A stretch of DNA of 64,000 nt from Chitinophagaceae bacterium 26-R-25 (GTDB taxonomy: Bacteria > Bacteroidota > Bacteroidia > Chitinophagales > Chitinophagaceae), in assembly GCA_029906195.1 (NCBI GenBank), contig JARWSJ010000002.1, positions 496,001-560,000 of the forward strand. Direction: 5' to 3'. Under the pieces are notes generated by a model that was given only the letters and a program-made list of their open reading frames with translations, searched no databases and was not told the DNA's origin. Positions 25,229-35,267 of this stretch are shown here, piece after piece. Each line of letters starts with the position of its first letter. The stretch's first letter is position 1. Position numbers and translations under genes: made by a program.

Positions 25229-25963
25229 ATGCTTCAAATAAACAATCTCCATAAAACATATAAGCATGCGCTCGAGCCATCCTTGCAGGGATTGAACATA
25301 CAATTCTCTACAGGCATCATAGCGGGTTTGCTGGGGCCAAACGGTGCTGGCAAAACCACTACCATTTCGATCATTTGCGGGTTGGTTGCACCAGATAACG
25401 GAGACGTAGTTGTGTTGGGAGATAACGTGAGAACTGAACTGGACATCATTAAGAGGAAGATCGGCGTTGTGCCGCAATCCATTGCTTTGTATCCTCAGTT
25501 GTCAGTATTTGAAAATCTGCAGTACGTTGGAAAATTGTACGGACTTGAAGGAACAGAACTCAAGGATAAAATTTATCATTACCTGAAGATTTTTGGGCTC
25601 GACAACAATGCTAAAAAATCAATCAAAAATTTTTCGGGTGGAATGAAAAGACGGGCCAACATTATTGCCGCTTTGCTGCATGAGCCGGTGTTGTTGATTT
25701 TGGATGAGCCAACCGCTGGCGTAGATGTGCAGTCGCGCAACATGATCATGGACTTTCTGAAAATGTACAACGCACAGGGGCATTCCATCATTTACACTTC
25801 CCATTTATTAGAAGAGGCCCAGGAGTTATGTGATGAAGTTGCCATTATAGACAACGGGAAATTGGTGGTTCATGGAAATACAGAAGATTTGATTTCATCG
25901 CATCATGCAAATAATTTGGAAGATCTGTTTTTAAAAATAACCGGAACAAAAGTCAGAGATTAG
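25229..25963 (+). CDS. ABC transporter ATP-binding protein
   Basis: 244 residues. Walker A GPNGAGKTT (36-44), Q-loop PQSIALYPQLSV, ABC signature as NFSGGMKRR (about 131-139), Walker B LLILDEPTAGVD, and switch histidine in TSHLLEE. This belongs to the drug/lipid-export class of ATPases that pair with ABC-2 type permeases. It is followed after 43 bases by such a permease, so the two form one exporter. Confidence 0.93.
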   Translation: MLQINNLHKTYKHALEPSLQGLNIQFSTGIIAGLLGPNGAGKTTTISIICGLVAPDNGDVVVLGDNVRTELDIIKRKIGVVPQSIALYPQLSVFENLQYVGKLYGLEGTELKDKIYHYLKIFGLDNNAKKSIKNFSGGMKRRANIIAALLHEPVLLILDEPTAGVDVQSRNMIMDFLKMYNAQGHSIIYTSHLLEEAQELCDEVAIIDNGKLVVHGNTEDLISSHHANNLEDLFLKITGTKVRD

Positions 25964-26006
25964 GACTCATAACTTATAACTCAAAACGCACAACTTTCCC
26001 CGTTTC

Positions 26007-27323
26007 ATGCAAAAAAAGGCTGCATCTGTATCTAGAATTATTGCCACCATCATCAATGAATGCCGACTATTCGTAAAAGATATAGCCGGGTTATCATTGC
26101 TTTTATTAATGCCGATTGTGCTCACTGTAATCATGGCATTGATACAGGATGCGCCATTTCGCGAATACCAGAACATCAGGTTCGATGTGTTGTGGGTCGA
26201 CAACGATCATGGTCAACTCGCCAAAAAATTACAGGAAGATTTTAGCCAGACAAAACAATTTCATCTTGTGACATCCGTAGATGACAAAGCTCTGGACGAC
26301 GCTGCTGTGAAGGATTTGGTGCAAAAAGGAAAATATCAGATCGGTATTGTCATTCCCAATGGCTTATCCGCCGAAGTGATCAACAGCGCCAACCAAATAG
26401 CCAATGACATCGGTTCAAAAATAGGCGCTCCCGGAAAACTACCACAAAGAGAAAGTCGTCCCGGCAATGACATACAAGTTTATTTTGATCCTGCTGCCAA
26501 ACAAACCTTCAAGCTTTCCATAATGAATGCGCTTGAAAAATTTACCACGAAATCTGAGGCAGAATTAACGCTTTCCAGACTGGCAAAAACAATGAATTCG
26601 CAAGACAGCAATCCCAATGATTCCGTAAATATTGATTTACAGAATAGGCTGCGTGCAGTGGGTATCAGAGAGGCCTCGCCTGTAAACACCAGCGTTTCCA
26701 GCGCCACCAACTCAGTGCAACATAACGTTCCCGCCTGGGCGATATTTGGTTTGTTCTTCATCATCATTCCCATCGCAGGAAACATGATTGGTGAAAGGGA
26801 AGATGGTAGCTTGACAAGGTTGAAACTTATTCCTGGTTCTTATTTCGATATCCTGTTCGGCAAATTATTTTTCTACGTGATGGTTGGTGTGTTGCAATTC
26901 TATTTGATGCTGCAGGCAGGTGTTTACTTGTTGCCACATTTTGGTTTGCCCGCGTTATATATGGGCCATGCCCCCGTTGCATTGTTGCTCACAGCAATTG
27001 TAATTTCATTTACCGCAACCTCTTACGGCGTGTTAATTGGAACTGTATTTCAAACTGCGAACCAGGCTTTACCATTTGGTTCAATTTCTATCGTCATATT
27101 ATCCGCCATCGGTGGGATCTGGGTGCCAGTGCAAATCCTGCCCTATGCGTTGCAGCAGCTCGCAAAAGTATCTCCGCTGCATTGGGCACTGGATATAATA
27201 AATGATTTGTTTTTACGTAACGGAAGTTTTTATGGCATCTTGCCGAAACTCTCAATATTGTTGGGTTTCAGCGCTGTGTTTTTTATAATCGCAGGAATTG
27301 TAGAAAAAAGAAGGACGAGGTAA
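26007..27323 (+). CDS. ABC-2 type permease
   Basis: 438 residues. One N-terminal membrane segment (LSLLLLMPIVLTVIMALIQ), a periplasmic domain of about 190 residues, then five or six C-terminal segments from residue 240 (AIFGLFFIIIPIAGNMIGERED, with the characteristic ERE/DGSLTRLKLIPGS cytoplasmic loop). This is the ABC2_membrane_3 layout. With the preceding ATPase it should form an exporter; linkage to the BtrH-like gene suggests that the cargo is a small acylated molecule, but this is inference. Confidence 0.9.
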   Translation: MQKKAASVSRIIATIINECRLFVKDIAGLSLLLLMPIVLTVIMALIQDAPFREYQNIRFDVLWVDNDHGQLAKKLQEDFSQTKQFHLVTSVDDKALDDAAVKDLVQKGKYQIGIVIPNGLSAEVINSANQIANDIGSKIGAPGKLPQRESRPGNDIQVYFDPAAKQTFKLSIMNALEKFTTKSEAELTLSRLAKTMNSQDSNPNDSVNIDLQNRLRAVGIREASPVNTSVSSATNSVQHNVPAWAIFGLFFIIIPIAGNMIGEREDGSLTRLKLIPGSYFDILFGKLFFYVMVGVLQFYLMLQAGVYLLPHFGLPALYMGHAPVALLLTAIVISFTATSYGVLIGTVFQTANQALPFGSISIVILSAIGGIWVPVQILPYALQQLAKVSPLHWALDIINDLFLRNGSFYGILPKLSILLGFSAVFFIIAGIVEKRRTR

Positions 27324-27365
27324 CGCATTCTCTTTTGACGTCCGGTTCTGGGACTTTCGGAGATC

Positions 27366-27401
27366 AAGACCTGACAGGTTTTCGGAAACCTGTCAGGTCT
27401 T
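27366..27401. repeat. Perfect inverted repeat, 16-base arms, TCGG loop
   Basis: AAGACCTGACAGGTTT (27366-27381) and its exact complement (27386-27401) with a 4-base loop. It follows the permease stop by 42 bases and could act as a terminator-like structure, but no U-run follows. The rest of the 322-base gap up to the thiE-like gene shows nothing I recognise. Confidence 0.92.
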
Positions 27402-27645
27402 GCACCCTAAAAACTTTCGTAAATTCCTAAAACAATGGGAAGTGTATGAATTAAAAAAACATCAACTCCTCCAAACAATTTCCGGCTTTCTTTGTTAACA
27501 ACAACTCGCGTCAGATTTTGCACGCTTTTCACATTTCTATATGTGCATAACTCAAAAGCTGTATGTTATTTGATGCTTTACATGCACTGTGCCAACAAAT
27601 CCTTTCCCTTGCCATTTAATAAAACTTATCACTAAACGATTACTT

Positions 27646-28272
27646 ATGGTGTTTCCATATAGATTGTACCTGGTTGTCAGTGAATTAGCTTGCAAGGGGA
27701 AAAATATTTTGCAAGTCGTAGAATCTGCTGTCCGCGGCGGCGTAGATCTTGTCCAGTTCCGCGACAACGAAATGGATGAAACCGATTTCGCCATGACCAC
27801 CATTGCCCTGCAACATTTATTAAACAAATACAATGTTCCGCTGATTGTCAATGACAGATGGGATATTGCAAAGGGGCTAAACGCCTACGGTGTGCACGTC
27901 GGTAAAAGCGACAATTCTCCCGGCATTATAAAACAAGTCTGGCCGGATTGTAATTGTGTCGGCTATTCCATTGAGTATGAAGAACAAATAAATAGCGACG
28001 CGGCAAAAAAGGCCGATTATCTGGGTATCTGTCCTGTTTTTACAAAAACAGGTTCGCTAATGGAGTGGGGAATAGAAGGGATACGTTGGATTCGCTCACA
28101 AACAAACAAACCACTCGCAGCAATCGGCAACATAAATTTGGCAAACGTCAAAGAAGTTGTAAAGGCAGGAGTGAACTGTATCGCAGTGATGTCTTCTATT
28201 TGCAGCGCAAAAGATCCTGAAAAAGCAGCCGCATTACTAAGAAATGAAATTGAGATCGCCAATCTGGCTTAG
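27646..28272 (+). CDS. Thiamine phosphate synthase-like TIM barrel (ThiE/TenI family)
   Basis: 208 residues from the ATG at 27646; the frame extends 19 codons further up without conserved sequence. ThiE joins HMP-pyrophosphate and thiazole phosphate. Family marks: DLVQFRDNEMD, VNDRWDIAKGLNAYGVHVGKSD, ADYLGICPVFTKTGS and PLAAIGNIN. However the substrate loops differ from classical ThiE (normally QLR-[ED]-K, GPIFPT-x-TK and GGI), so it may be a TenI-like or specialised member. No other thi gene and no TPP riboswitch is nearby. Confidence 0.72.
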   Translation: MVFPYRLYLVVSELACKGKNILQVVESAVRGGVDLVQFRDNEMDETDFAMTTIALQHLLNKYNVPLIVNDRWDIAKGLNAYGVHVGKSDNSPGIIKQVWPDCNCVGYSIEYEEQINSDAAKKADYLGICPVFTKTGSLMEWGIEGIRWIRSQTNKPLAAIGNINLANVKEVVKAGVNCIAVMSSICSAKDPEKAAALLRNEIEIANLA

Positions 28273-28424
28273 CAGGCGAGGATATGCCGCTTGGCTCCTG
28301 AATAGAGATAAATATGTGGGTTGACCACTAAAGCTTGGCGCGTCTGCGCCTGCCATTATATAAATAATTTTTGTCAGTTTTCTGTCTTCTTTAATAACTT
28401 TTATTTTTATTTGATGTTATTTCT

Positions 28425-28537
28425 TACCTTTGCTCTCCTGTTTTTACGGGATAATTAGCTAATTGATGTTATATAACGGCCGTATTTTTTATATAACTTA
28501 TTGATTTGTAGTGTAGAAGAGAACATTATGTGTTCTC
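28425..28537 (+). promoter_or_regulatory. Leader region of rpoB: -7 element and a leader hairpin
   Basis: TACCTTTG (28425-28432) fits TAnnTTTG; a TTTG is present 11 bases upstream, too close for a standard -33. Downstream, GAGAACA (28519-28525) pairs with TGTTCTC (28531-28537) in the 160-base leader. A long leader of its own is what one expects for an independently transcribed rpoB. Confidence 0.45.
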
Positions 28538-28594
28538 CTTTGGTATTTTGTCTATAGACGATTTAAAATCTTTAAAACCGGTTTAATTATACAT

Positions 28595-31500
28595 ATGTCT
28601 TCAACAAAAGTGAACAACAGGGTCAATTTTGCAAAAATTAAAAATATTGCAGAAACTCCTGACCTACTCGAAGTACAGATTCAATCATTTAAAGACTTCT
28701 TCCAGTTAGAAACAACTCCAGACAAAAGAAACATTGAGGGTTTATTCCGCGTGTTCAGGGAAAACTTCCCGATCACCGATACCCGCAACATCTTCGTGCT
28801 GGAATTTCTGGATTACTTTATTGATCCGCCGCGCTACACTATCGAAGAGTGTATGGAACGTGGTTTAACGTACGCTGTTCCGTTAAAAGCTAAGCTTCGC
28901 CTGAGCTGTAATGATGAAGAGCACGTAGATTTCCAAACCATCGTTCAGGATGTGTTCCTCGGAAACATTCCTTACATGACTCCACGTGGTACCTTTGTTA
29001 TCAACGGTGCTGAGCGTGTTGTCGTTTCCCAATTACACCGTTCTCCTGGTGTATTCTTTGGTCAGTCTGTTCACCCGAACGGTACTAAGATTTACTCTGC
29101 AAGGGTAATTCCTTTCAAAGGTGCATGGATGGAGTTTGCTACAGACATCAACAACGTGATGTATGCTTACATCGACCGTAAGAAAAAATTCCCTGTAACA
29201 ACCTTGCTGCGTTCTATCGGCTTCGAAACTGATAAGGACATTCTTGAGTTGTTCGGAATGGCCGATGAAGTTAAAGGCGAGAAAAAACAACTTGAAAAAT
29301 ATATTGGTAAAAAATTAGCTGCTCGTGTATTGAGAACATGGGTAGAAGATTTCGTGGATGAAGATACCGGTGAGGTAGTTTCTATCGAGCGTAACGAAGT
29401 TGTGCTTGAGCGTGATACCATCCTTGACGAAGAAGCAGCTGAAATGGTGGTTGATATGGGCGTTAAAAGCGTGTTCCTGCAAAGAGAAGACGTTGGTGGC
29501 GACTATGCGATCATCTACAATACTTTAAATAAAGATACTTCTAACTCTGAGTTGGAAGCGGTTCAGCACATCTACCGTCAATTGCGCGGTGCAGATGCTC
29601 CTGATAACGAAACAGCACGTGGTATCATTGACAAATTGTTCTTCAGTGATAAACGTTATGATCTTGGAGAAGTGGGCCGTTACAAAATCAACCGCAAGTT
29701 GAATTTGAACTATCCGCTTGAGAAAAAAGTATTAACGAAAGAAGATATCATCGAAATCATTAAATACCTGGTTCGCTTAACAAACGCGAAAGCAGATATT
29801 GACGATATCGATCACCTGAGCAACCGTCGCGTACGTACTGTGGGCGAACAATTGTATGCTCAGTTCGGCGTTGGTCTTGCACGTATGGCTCGTACCATCC
29901 GTGAGAGAATGAACGTTCGTGATAACGAGGTATTTACCCCGGTTGATTTGATCAATGCAAGAACACTTTCTTCTGTGATCAACTCATTCTTCGGTACCTC
30001 TCAGTTGTCACAATTCCTTGACCAAACCAACCCATTATCTGAGATCACACACAAACGTCGTATCTCAGCGTTAGGGCCAGGAGGTTTGAGCCGTGAGCGT
30101 GCGGGCTTTGAGGTTCGTGACGTACACTACTCACACTACGGTCGTCTTTGTACAATTGAAACTCCGGAAGGTCCAAACATCGGTTTGATCTCTACCTTGT
30201 GCGTACACGCGAAGATCAACGAAATGGGTTTCATCGAAACACCATATCGTAAAGTGAACGACGGTAAAGTTGATATGAAAGAATTGACTTACCTGAGTGC
30301 AGAAGAAGAAGATTTCGCTAAGATCGCACAGGCAAACACTCCGCTTACTGAAAAAGGAGAATTTGCTGAAGATAAGATCATCAGCCGTGAAACAGGTGAC
30401 TTCCCGATTTTGGAAAGAGGCGAAGTAGAATACATGGACGTTGCTCCTAACCAGATCGTTGGTTTGAGTGCTTCCCTGATTCCGTTCCTTGAGCATGATG
30501 ATGCCAACCGTGCATTGATGGGATCAAACATGCAACGTCAGGCGGTTCCATTGATCAATGCACAAGTACCTATCGTAGGTACAGGTCTGGAAGGCAAAGC
30601 TGCACGTGACGCACGTACGCAGATCATGGCCGAAGGAAACGGTGTTGTTGAATTCGTTGACTCTAACGAAATCCACGTTCGTTACGACAGAAACGAAGCT
30701 CAAAAATTAGTAAGCTTTGAAGAAGATCTTAAAATATATAAACTAACCAAGTTTATTAAAACCAACCAGGAAACTTCTATCACTTTACGTCCTGCTGTTA
30801 AAAAAGACCAGGAAGTAAAAGAAGGCGACTTCTTAACTGAAGGTTACGCTGTGAAAGATGGTGAATTGGCTCTGGGACGTAACCTGAAAGTGGCGTTCAT
30901 GCCTTGGAAAGGTTACAACTTCGAGGATGCGATCGTTATCAGCGAAAAAGTAGCACGCGATGACTGGTTCACTTCTATTCACATTTCTGAATACGAATTG
31001 GAAGTACGTGATACTAAATTGGGTGAAGAGGAATTGACTCCTGATATCCCTAACGTATCTGAAGAAGCAACAAAAGATCTTGACGAAAACGGTATCATCC
31101 GCATCGGTGCTCAGGTTAAAGAAGGAGACATCCTGATTGGTAAGATCACTCCAAAAGGAGAAAGCGATCCTACGCCTGAAGAAAAACTGTTGCGTGCGAT
31201 CTTCGGTGATAAAGCCGGTGACGCAAAAGATGCATCATTGAAAGCTCCAAACGGAGTAGAAGGTGTTGTTATCGACAAGAAACTTTTCCAACGTGCTAAA
31301 AAAGATAAGAATACAAAAGTTCGTGAAAAAGCAACTATCGAAAAAATCGAGAAAGTTCACGAAAAGAATGTAACTGATCTGTTGGAAGTATTGTTGAGCA
31401 AATTACAAGTGTTGTTGAGAGATAAAGCTTCAACCGGCGTTAGCAATAACTTTGGTGAAGTACAAATCGGTAAAGGCGCGAAGTTCACTGCTAAGAACCT

Positions 31501-32398
31501 TGCAAGCCTTGATTACTTGAACATCAATCCGCTGGGTTGGACAGGTGATGCTGATATCGACAACCAGATCAACATCCTGTTGCACAACTATAACATCAAG
31601 TACAACGAAGAACTTGGACGTTATAAGAGAGAGAAATTCAACGTTTCAATCGGTGATGAATTACCTGCCGGTGTATTGAAATTGGCTAAAGTTTACCTTG
31701 CTGTAAAACGTAAGTTGAAAGTGGGTGATAAAATGGCCGGTCGTCACGGTAACAAAGGTATCGTTGCTAAGATTGTACGCGCAGAAGATATGCCTTACCT
31801 GGAAGATGGTACTCCGGTTGACATCGTATTGAACCCATTGGGCGTACCTAGTCGTATGAACCTTGGACAGATCTACGAAACAGTACTCGGATGGTGCGGT
31901 GAGAAATTGGGTGTGAAATTCGCTACTCCAATTTTCGACGGTGCTACAACTGACGAAATCGCTGAATACTGCCAGAAGGCAAGTATCCCAATGATGGGTC
32001 ACACATACCTGTATGATGGTGAAACCGGCGAACGCATGCACCAGAAAGCTACTGTGGGTATCATTTACATGATTAAACTGCACCACATGGTTGATGATAA
32101 AATGCACGCACGTTCTATCGGACCATACAGCTTGATCACGCAACAGCCTCTGGGTGGTAAAGCGCAGTTCGGTGGTCAGCGTTTTGGTGAGATGGAGGTT
32201 TGGGCACTTGAAGCATACGGTGCATCTAACATCCTTCAGGAGTTGTTGACTATTAAATCTGATGATATCATAGGTCGTGCAAAAACTTATGAAGCCATCG
32301 TTAAAGGTGACAACATTCCAAGAGCAGGTGTTCCTGAATCATTCAACGTATTGGTACACGAGTTGAGAGGTTTGGGTCTGGATCTGAAATTTGAATAA
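28595..32398 (+). CDS. rpoB: DNA-directed RNA polymerase subunit beta
   Basis: 1267 residues, complete. The rifampicin region (about residues 464-500) reads [20 protein letters not shown] then [12 protein letters not shown], with the residues equivalent to E. coli Gln513, Asp516, His526, Arg529 and Ser531 all wild-type, so no resistance change is seen. The C-terminal catalytic block [12 protein letters not shown] and the terminal [24 protein letters not shown] are intact. Codon choice is more biased (GCT, CGT, GAA, AAA) than in neighbouring genes, as expected for high expression. Normally rplL lies before and rpoC after this gene; here neither is present and a strong terminator follows. Confidence 0.98.
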   Translation: MSSTKVNNRVNFAKIKNIAETPDLLEVQIQSFKDFFQLETTPDKRNIEGLFRVFRENFPITDTRNIFVLEFLDYFIDPPRYTIEECMERGLTYAVPLKAKLRLSCNDEEHVDFQTIVQDVFLGNIPYMTPRGTFVINGAERVVVSQLHRSPGVFFGQSVHPNGTKIYSARVIPFKGAWMEFATDINNVMYAYIDRKKKFPVTTLLRSIGFETDKDILELFGMADEVKGEKKQLEKYIGKKLAARVLRTWVEDFVDEDTGEVVSIERNEVVLERDTILDEEAAEMVVDMGVKSVFLQREDVGGDYAIIYNTLNKDTSNSELEAVQHIYRQLRGADAPDNETARGIIDKLFFSDKRYDLGEVGRYKINRKLNLNYPLEKKVLTKEDIIEIIKYLVRLTNAKADIDDIDHLSNRRVRTVGEQLYAQFGVGLARMARTIRERMNVRDNEVFTPVDLINARTLSSVINSFFGTSQLSQFLDQTNPLSEITHKRRISALGPGGLSRERAGFEVRDVHYSHYGRLCTIETPEGPNIGLISTLCVHAKINEMGFIETPYRKVNDGKVDMKELTYLSAEEEDFAKIAQANTPLTEKGEFAEDKIISRETGDFPILERGEVEYMDVAPNQIVGLSASLIPFLEHDDANRALMGSNMQRQAVPLINAQVPIVGTGLEGKAARDARTQIMAEGNGVVEFVDSNEIHVRYDRNEAQKLVSFEEDLKIYKLTKFIKTNQETSITLRPAVKKDQEVKEGDFLTEGYAVKDGELALGRNLKVAFMPWKGYNFEDAIVISEKVARDDWFTSIHISEYELEVRDTKLGEEELTPDIPNVSEEATKDLDENGIIRIGAQVKEGDILIGKITPKGESDPTPEEKLLRAIFGDKAGDAKDASLKAPNGVEGVVIDKKLFQRAKKDKNTKVREKATIEKIEKVHEKNVTDLLEVLLSKLQVLLRDKASTGVSNNFGEVQIGKGAKFTAKNLASLDYLNINPLGWTGDADIDNQINILLHNYNIKYNEELGRYKREKFNVSIGDELPAGVLKLAKVYLAVKRKLKVGDKMAGRHGNKGIVAKIVRAEDMPYLEDGTPVDIVLNPLGVPSRMNLGQIYETVLGWCGEKLGVKFATPIFDGATTDEIAEYCQKASIPMMGHTYLYDGETGERMHQKATVGIIYMIKLHHMVDDKMHARSIGPYSLITQQPLGGKAQFGGQRFGEMEVWALEAYGASNILQELLTIKSDDIIGRAKTYEAIVKGDNIPRAGVPESFNVLVHELRGLGLDLKFE

Positions 32399-32421
32399 CG
32401 AATATTATTCAACATATTATA

Positions 32422-32450
32422 AAGCCGCGGCACTTGCCGCGGCTTTTTTA
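32422..32450 (+). terminator. Strong rho-independent terminator of rpoB
   Basis: AAGCCGCGGC (32422-32431) and GCCGCGGCTT (32436-32445) form a perfect GC-rich stem with a 4-base loop, followed by TTTTTA. It begins 24 bases after the rpoB stop and closes the transcript. Confidence 0.95.
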
Positions 32451-32543
32451 TTAGCATCACTGCCACCTTTTTATGTGTGATCTATTTCTTTTTTATAAGG
32501 AAATAGCTACATTAGTACATCACCTTCTATTAAACCGAAGAAT

Positions 32544-33350
32544 ATGAAAAAACTTACCTGGCTATTAAGCTGTGCCCTGATGGCGATTGCCATTACGTCT
32601 TGTCAAAAAGATATATCACAAGACTCACCTGATCAAACTGCCGGTACCGACACGCTTCCCAAGCGCATTGCTTACACGGAGAAAAATAGTACTACCGGAC
32701 AAACGCAAAATGTAATTGCTGATTACACATTTTCAAAAGGAAAGATTATAAAGTTCGCTGCCAACTGGGGCGACACGTTGAGCGCCTTTACTTACGATGA
32801 CAAAGGGAATTTGACCAGTTACATTGATAAAGCAAGTTATCTCGGCGTTTTGTTTCAAACTGATACTTACAAAATATCGTACGGCACTAATTCCGTAAGC
32901 GTTGAAGATACCTGGGCAGATATGGTTAATGGCGGTGGTGAAGTTAGTACGACCACCTATGTTCTGCAGGATAGCCTTATTGTGGGCGCTGCCATGGATC
33001 TTGGAGGACATGAGGACCTGGTAACTTATACTTACAATACGGACGGGAACGTAATAAAAGAAGTACATAGTTATAGAAGTGAAGTGCGCACATATACTTA
33101 CGATATGCATTACAAAAATCCATTTCTCATCAGAGGGAATCTGCTTTTTAGTGCGATTAATGGTGGAGATGGCGGAAGTATAAGTGTAAACATGCCGGCC
33201 ACAGAAACCATTGTTTACAATGATGATAACGGAGTTCAGCAGACTTACAATTTAAAGTTTACGGTGAATGAACACATTGGTTCCTATCCAACGAAAGTAC
33301 ATTCAGACGGACCGACAACTGATGATTATGTTATCACTTATAATTTATAA
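32544..33350 (+). CDS. Lipoprotein with YD-like strand repeats
   Basis: 268 residues with a lipoprotein signal (lipobox AITSC, Cys20). The body contains repeated beta-strand motifs such as FTYDDKGNLTSYID, VTYTYNTDGNVIKE and YTYDMHYKNP, similar to the wide DUF4595-like or YD-repeat-like Bacteroidota lipoproteins. No catalytic motif is evident. The next gene is a paralogue of the same length carrying a frameshift. Probable outer-membrane anchored surface protein. Confidence 0.7.
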   Translation: MKKLTWLLSCALMAIAITSCQKDISQDSPDQTAGTDTLPKRIAYTEKNSTTGQTQNVIADYTFSKGKIIKFAANWGDTLSAFTYDDKGNLTSYIDKASYLGVLFQTDTYKISYGTNSVSVEDTWADMVNGGGEVSTTTYVLQDSLIVGAAMDLGGHEDLVTYTYNTDGNVIKEVHSYRSEVRTYTYDMHYKNPFLIRGNLLFSAINGGDGGSISVNMPATETIVYNDDNGVQQTYNLKFTVNEHIGSYPTKVHSDGPTTDDYVITYNL

Positions 33351-33496
33351 AAATCAATAGCAAAGGCTGGATGATGCGCCAACTACGGTTTTCTGTTTAT
33401 GTTTATTGACAATTGGCGTGTTCGGTTTTTGCAAGATCGTCATGAATATCACGGTTATTTTTAACCAATTTAATTACATACCCTAAAACCTATTCA

Positions 33497-34308
33497 ATGA
33501 AACTACTTTCCCATGTAATTGTTTGCGCTCTTGTGATTGTTAGCGTTTCTTCCTGCCAAAAAAATGACTCTTCAAATTCACCCCATCAACAATCCTCGAC
33601 CGATACAATTTTGACACGTGTCCATGCAGTTTTGCAGAACACGGGGTTCCCAACAAAAGATTATTACTATGATTTTACCTACTACAGTAAAGGCCGATTA
33701 TCAAAATATACAATAAGCTGGGCGATACTGTAACAAGTTTTACCTATGATGACCGGGGCTACCTTACTGGATTCATGGATTCCACGACTCAGGATCCTAA
33801 CGGTAATTATGTGGGTCAGTTGGATATTTATACAATTCAGTATAGTTCCAACAAAATAATAATAACGGACAATTGGCGCACTCCGTCTCAGAGAGGAGTT
33901 AAAACAACAGAATGCACTTTAAGGGATAGTTTGATTGTTGAGAGAGTTATAAATCGCGAGAATCGTACAGACACGACGAAATATACTTTCGATGACGTGG
34001 GCAACGTCATAAAATCCGAAAGTAGCGTGAGTAAATCGGTTTCTACAGGAACCTTCGATAAGAATTACCGAAATCCCTATCTTATCAAAGGCAATCCAAT
34101 ATTTAATCTCCTCTTTATCGGCGGAGTAAGCAGAAATGCGGGTGTTGCATCCTCAAGTACTCAAACTGATGCGATGGGTAATATAACTACAAGCAGTTCA
34201 AAAACCGATATTTTGGAACATTTGGGTTCCTATCCGACAAGAACGCAAGTGACTTCTTTCAATGTTAAAAATGACTATACGTTCACTTACAGTGTTCGAA
34301 ATAATTAA
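33497..34308 (+). pseudogene. Frameshifted paralogue of the preceding lipoprotein
   Basis: The first part (33497-33733) gives a lipoprotein signal (lipobox SVSSC) and a body ending ISWAIL at a TAA; the second part (to 34308) continues the family sequence in another frame. Comparing with the intact paralogue (NWGDTLSAFTYDDKGNL), the reading ISWGDTVTSFTYDDRGYL is restored by adding one G to the GGG at 33720-33722. With that base the gene would encode 270 residues against 268 in the neighbour. So it is a single-base deletion in a G run: a young pseudogene, a phase-variable tract, or a sequencing error. Confidence 0.85.
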
Positions 34309-34318
34309 AACGAAATTG

Positions 34319-34345
34319 AGCCATCCTTAGTGATGGCTTTTTTAT
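34319..34345 (+). terminator. Rho-independent terminator
   Basis: AGCCATC (34319-34325) pairs with GATGGCT (34332-34338), followed by TTTTTTATTT. It ends the lipoprotein pair, 10 bases after the frameshifted gene. Confidence 0.88.
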
Positions 34346-34364
34346 TTGTTCATTTAGTTTTTAT

Positions 34365-34652
34365 CTACACCTCCGCGACTTTAAACGGCACCACTTCATA
34401 CGTTTCCCAAACTCCATCCTTCACATAGGGGTCAGCCTCTATCCAGTCTTCTGCTGCTTCCATATCCGGCAAATCGATCACCAATATAGAACCGATCATT
34501 TTTCCATCGTCATTTAGTTTAGAGCCGCCGAATATGAAATGTCCTTTGACTTTTTCTTCGCGCATACGTTCAATATGTTTCGGACGAACGGCTAGCCGTC
34601 GGTTCAGTGCGTCTGCATCTTTGTGATCGATGCCGATGATGAGGAATTGCAT
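34365..34652 (-). CDS. YciI-like protein
   Basis: 95 residues, the full length of the YciI family (ferredoxin-like alpha+beta fold). Visible: MQFLIIGIDHKDADALNRRL, the central HIERMREEKVKGHFIFGGSK and the end MEAAEDWIEADPYVKDGVWE, including the conserved His-Asp pair (HKDAD) and the D-P-Y-V motif. YciI relatives have weak or unknown enzymatic activity. Convergent with the lipoprotein pair. Confidence 0.88.
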   Translation of the reverse strand: MQFLIIGIDHKDADALNRRLAVRPKHIERMREEKVKGHFIFGGSKLNDDGKMIGSILVIDLPDMEAAEDWIEADPYVKDGVWETYEVVPFKVAEV

Positions 34653-34654
34653 AA

Positions 34655-34740
34655 TAATTGAAAATTGAAAATTGAAAGTTGAAAATTGAAAAGTGAAAAA
34701 TCTTAACCAATCATGAAAATCATGAAAATCAGCGTTCTTT
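34655..34740 (+). repeat. TTGAAAA heptamers followed by AAAATCATG units
   Basis: 34658-34700 has about six TTGAAAA/TTGAAAG units reading forward; 34707-34737 has AATCATGAAAATCATG then AAAATCAGCGTTC, the same family as the arms at 20131-20313. It lies between two minus-strand genes, so here the array is in the opposite orientation to the transcripts, an exception to the general pattern. Confidence 0.85.
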
Positions 34741-34747
34741 CTTTCTC

Positions 34748-34780
34748 AAAAAAAATCCCCGTGAGTACGCTCACAGGGAC
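34748..34780 (-). terminator. Rho-independent terminator of the DUF1573 pair
   Basis: On the minus strand GTCCCTGTGAG pairs with CTCACGGGGAT (loop CGTA), followed by seven U residues. It lies 28 bases after the stop of the second DUF1573 gene. Confidence 0.88.
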
Positions 34781-34807
34781 AAATTATTTAAAATTGATTT
34801 AGGTTAA

Positions 34808-35254
34808 CTATTTGCCTTTTGCTTTTTCAGCTTCATATTTTGCGAAGTCATCAGCGCTCAATACCTGACCTGCAATTTTCAATTCCAAAGGCTGATCAGC
34901 ACCGGCAACTTTTACGAAAATTGTTTTTTCGAAAGGACCAGCAGCAGCAGCATTGAAGCCAGCTTTTACTACGTCGCTTTTACCTTTTGCAACAGGTTTT
35001 TCAGGTTTTACCGGTGTAGTACAACCGCAGCTTGCAGTTGCTGATTCAATTACAACAGGAGCAGAACCGATGTTTTTGAAAGCGAAATCGTAAGTAACCG
35101 GAACGCCTTGTTTAATCTTACCAAAGTCGTGTCTTGTTTCAGCGAATTTTACTAATTCGTCAGCTTTTTTGGTTGGAGTAGTGCTGGTAGTCTGAGCAAA
35201 TGCAAATACGCTTAGCAATAGAGAGAAAACAGATAACAGAGCGATTTTTTTCAT
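34808..35254 (-). CDS. DUF1573 secreted protein
   Basis: 148 residues with signal peptide (MKKIALLSVFSLLLSVFAFA). One DUF1573 beta-sandwich (ASPM/SPD-2/Hydin-like): HDFGKIKQGVPVTYDFAFKNIG, then ESATASCGCTTPVKPEKPV, then FNAAAAGPFEKTIFVK. The CGCTTP motif and the KAGFNAAAAGPFEKT stretch define the family, whose role is unknown but extracytoplasmic. It follows its paralogue after 13 bases; the two share a transcript and a terminator. The C-terminus ends in a lysine-rich tail. Confidence 0.9.
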   Translation of the reverse strand: MKKIALLSVFSLLLSVFAFAQTTSTTPTKKADELVKFAETRHDFGKIKQGVPVTYDFAFKNIGSAPVVIESATASCGCTTPVKPEKPVAKGKSDVVKAGFNAAAAGPFEKTIFVKVAGADQPLELKIAGQVLSADDFAKYEAEKAKGK

Positions 35255-35267
35255 GCTTATTGATTTT

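Noticed and set aside
27324..27645. TPP riboswitch before the thiE-like gene
   Set aside because: The conserved CUGAGA and other TPP core motifs are not seen; only a 16-base palindrome is present.
28595..32398. rpoB as a rifampicin-resistant duplicate
   Set aside because: All main resistance positions are wild-type; nothing suggests a specialised copy, though a second copy outside the window cannot be excluded.
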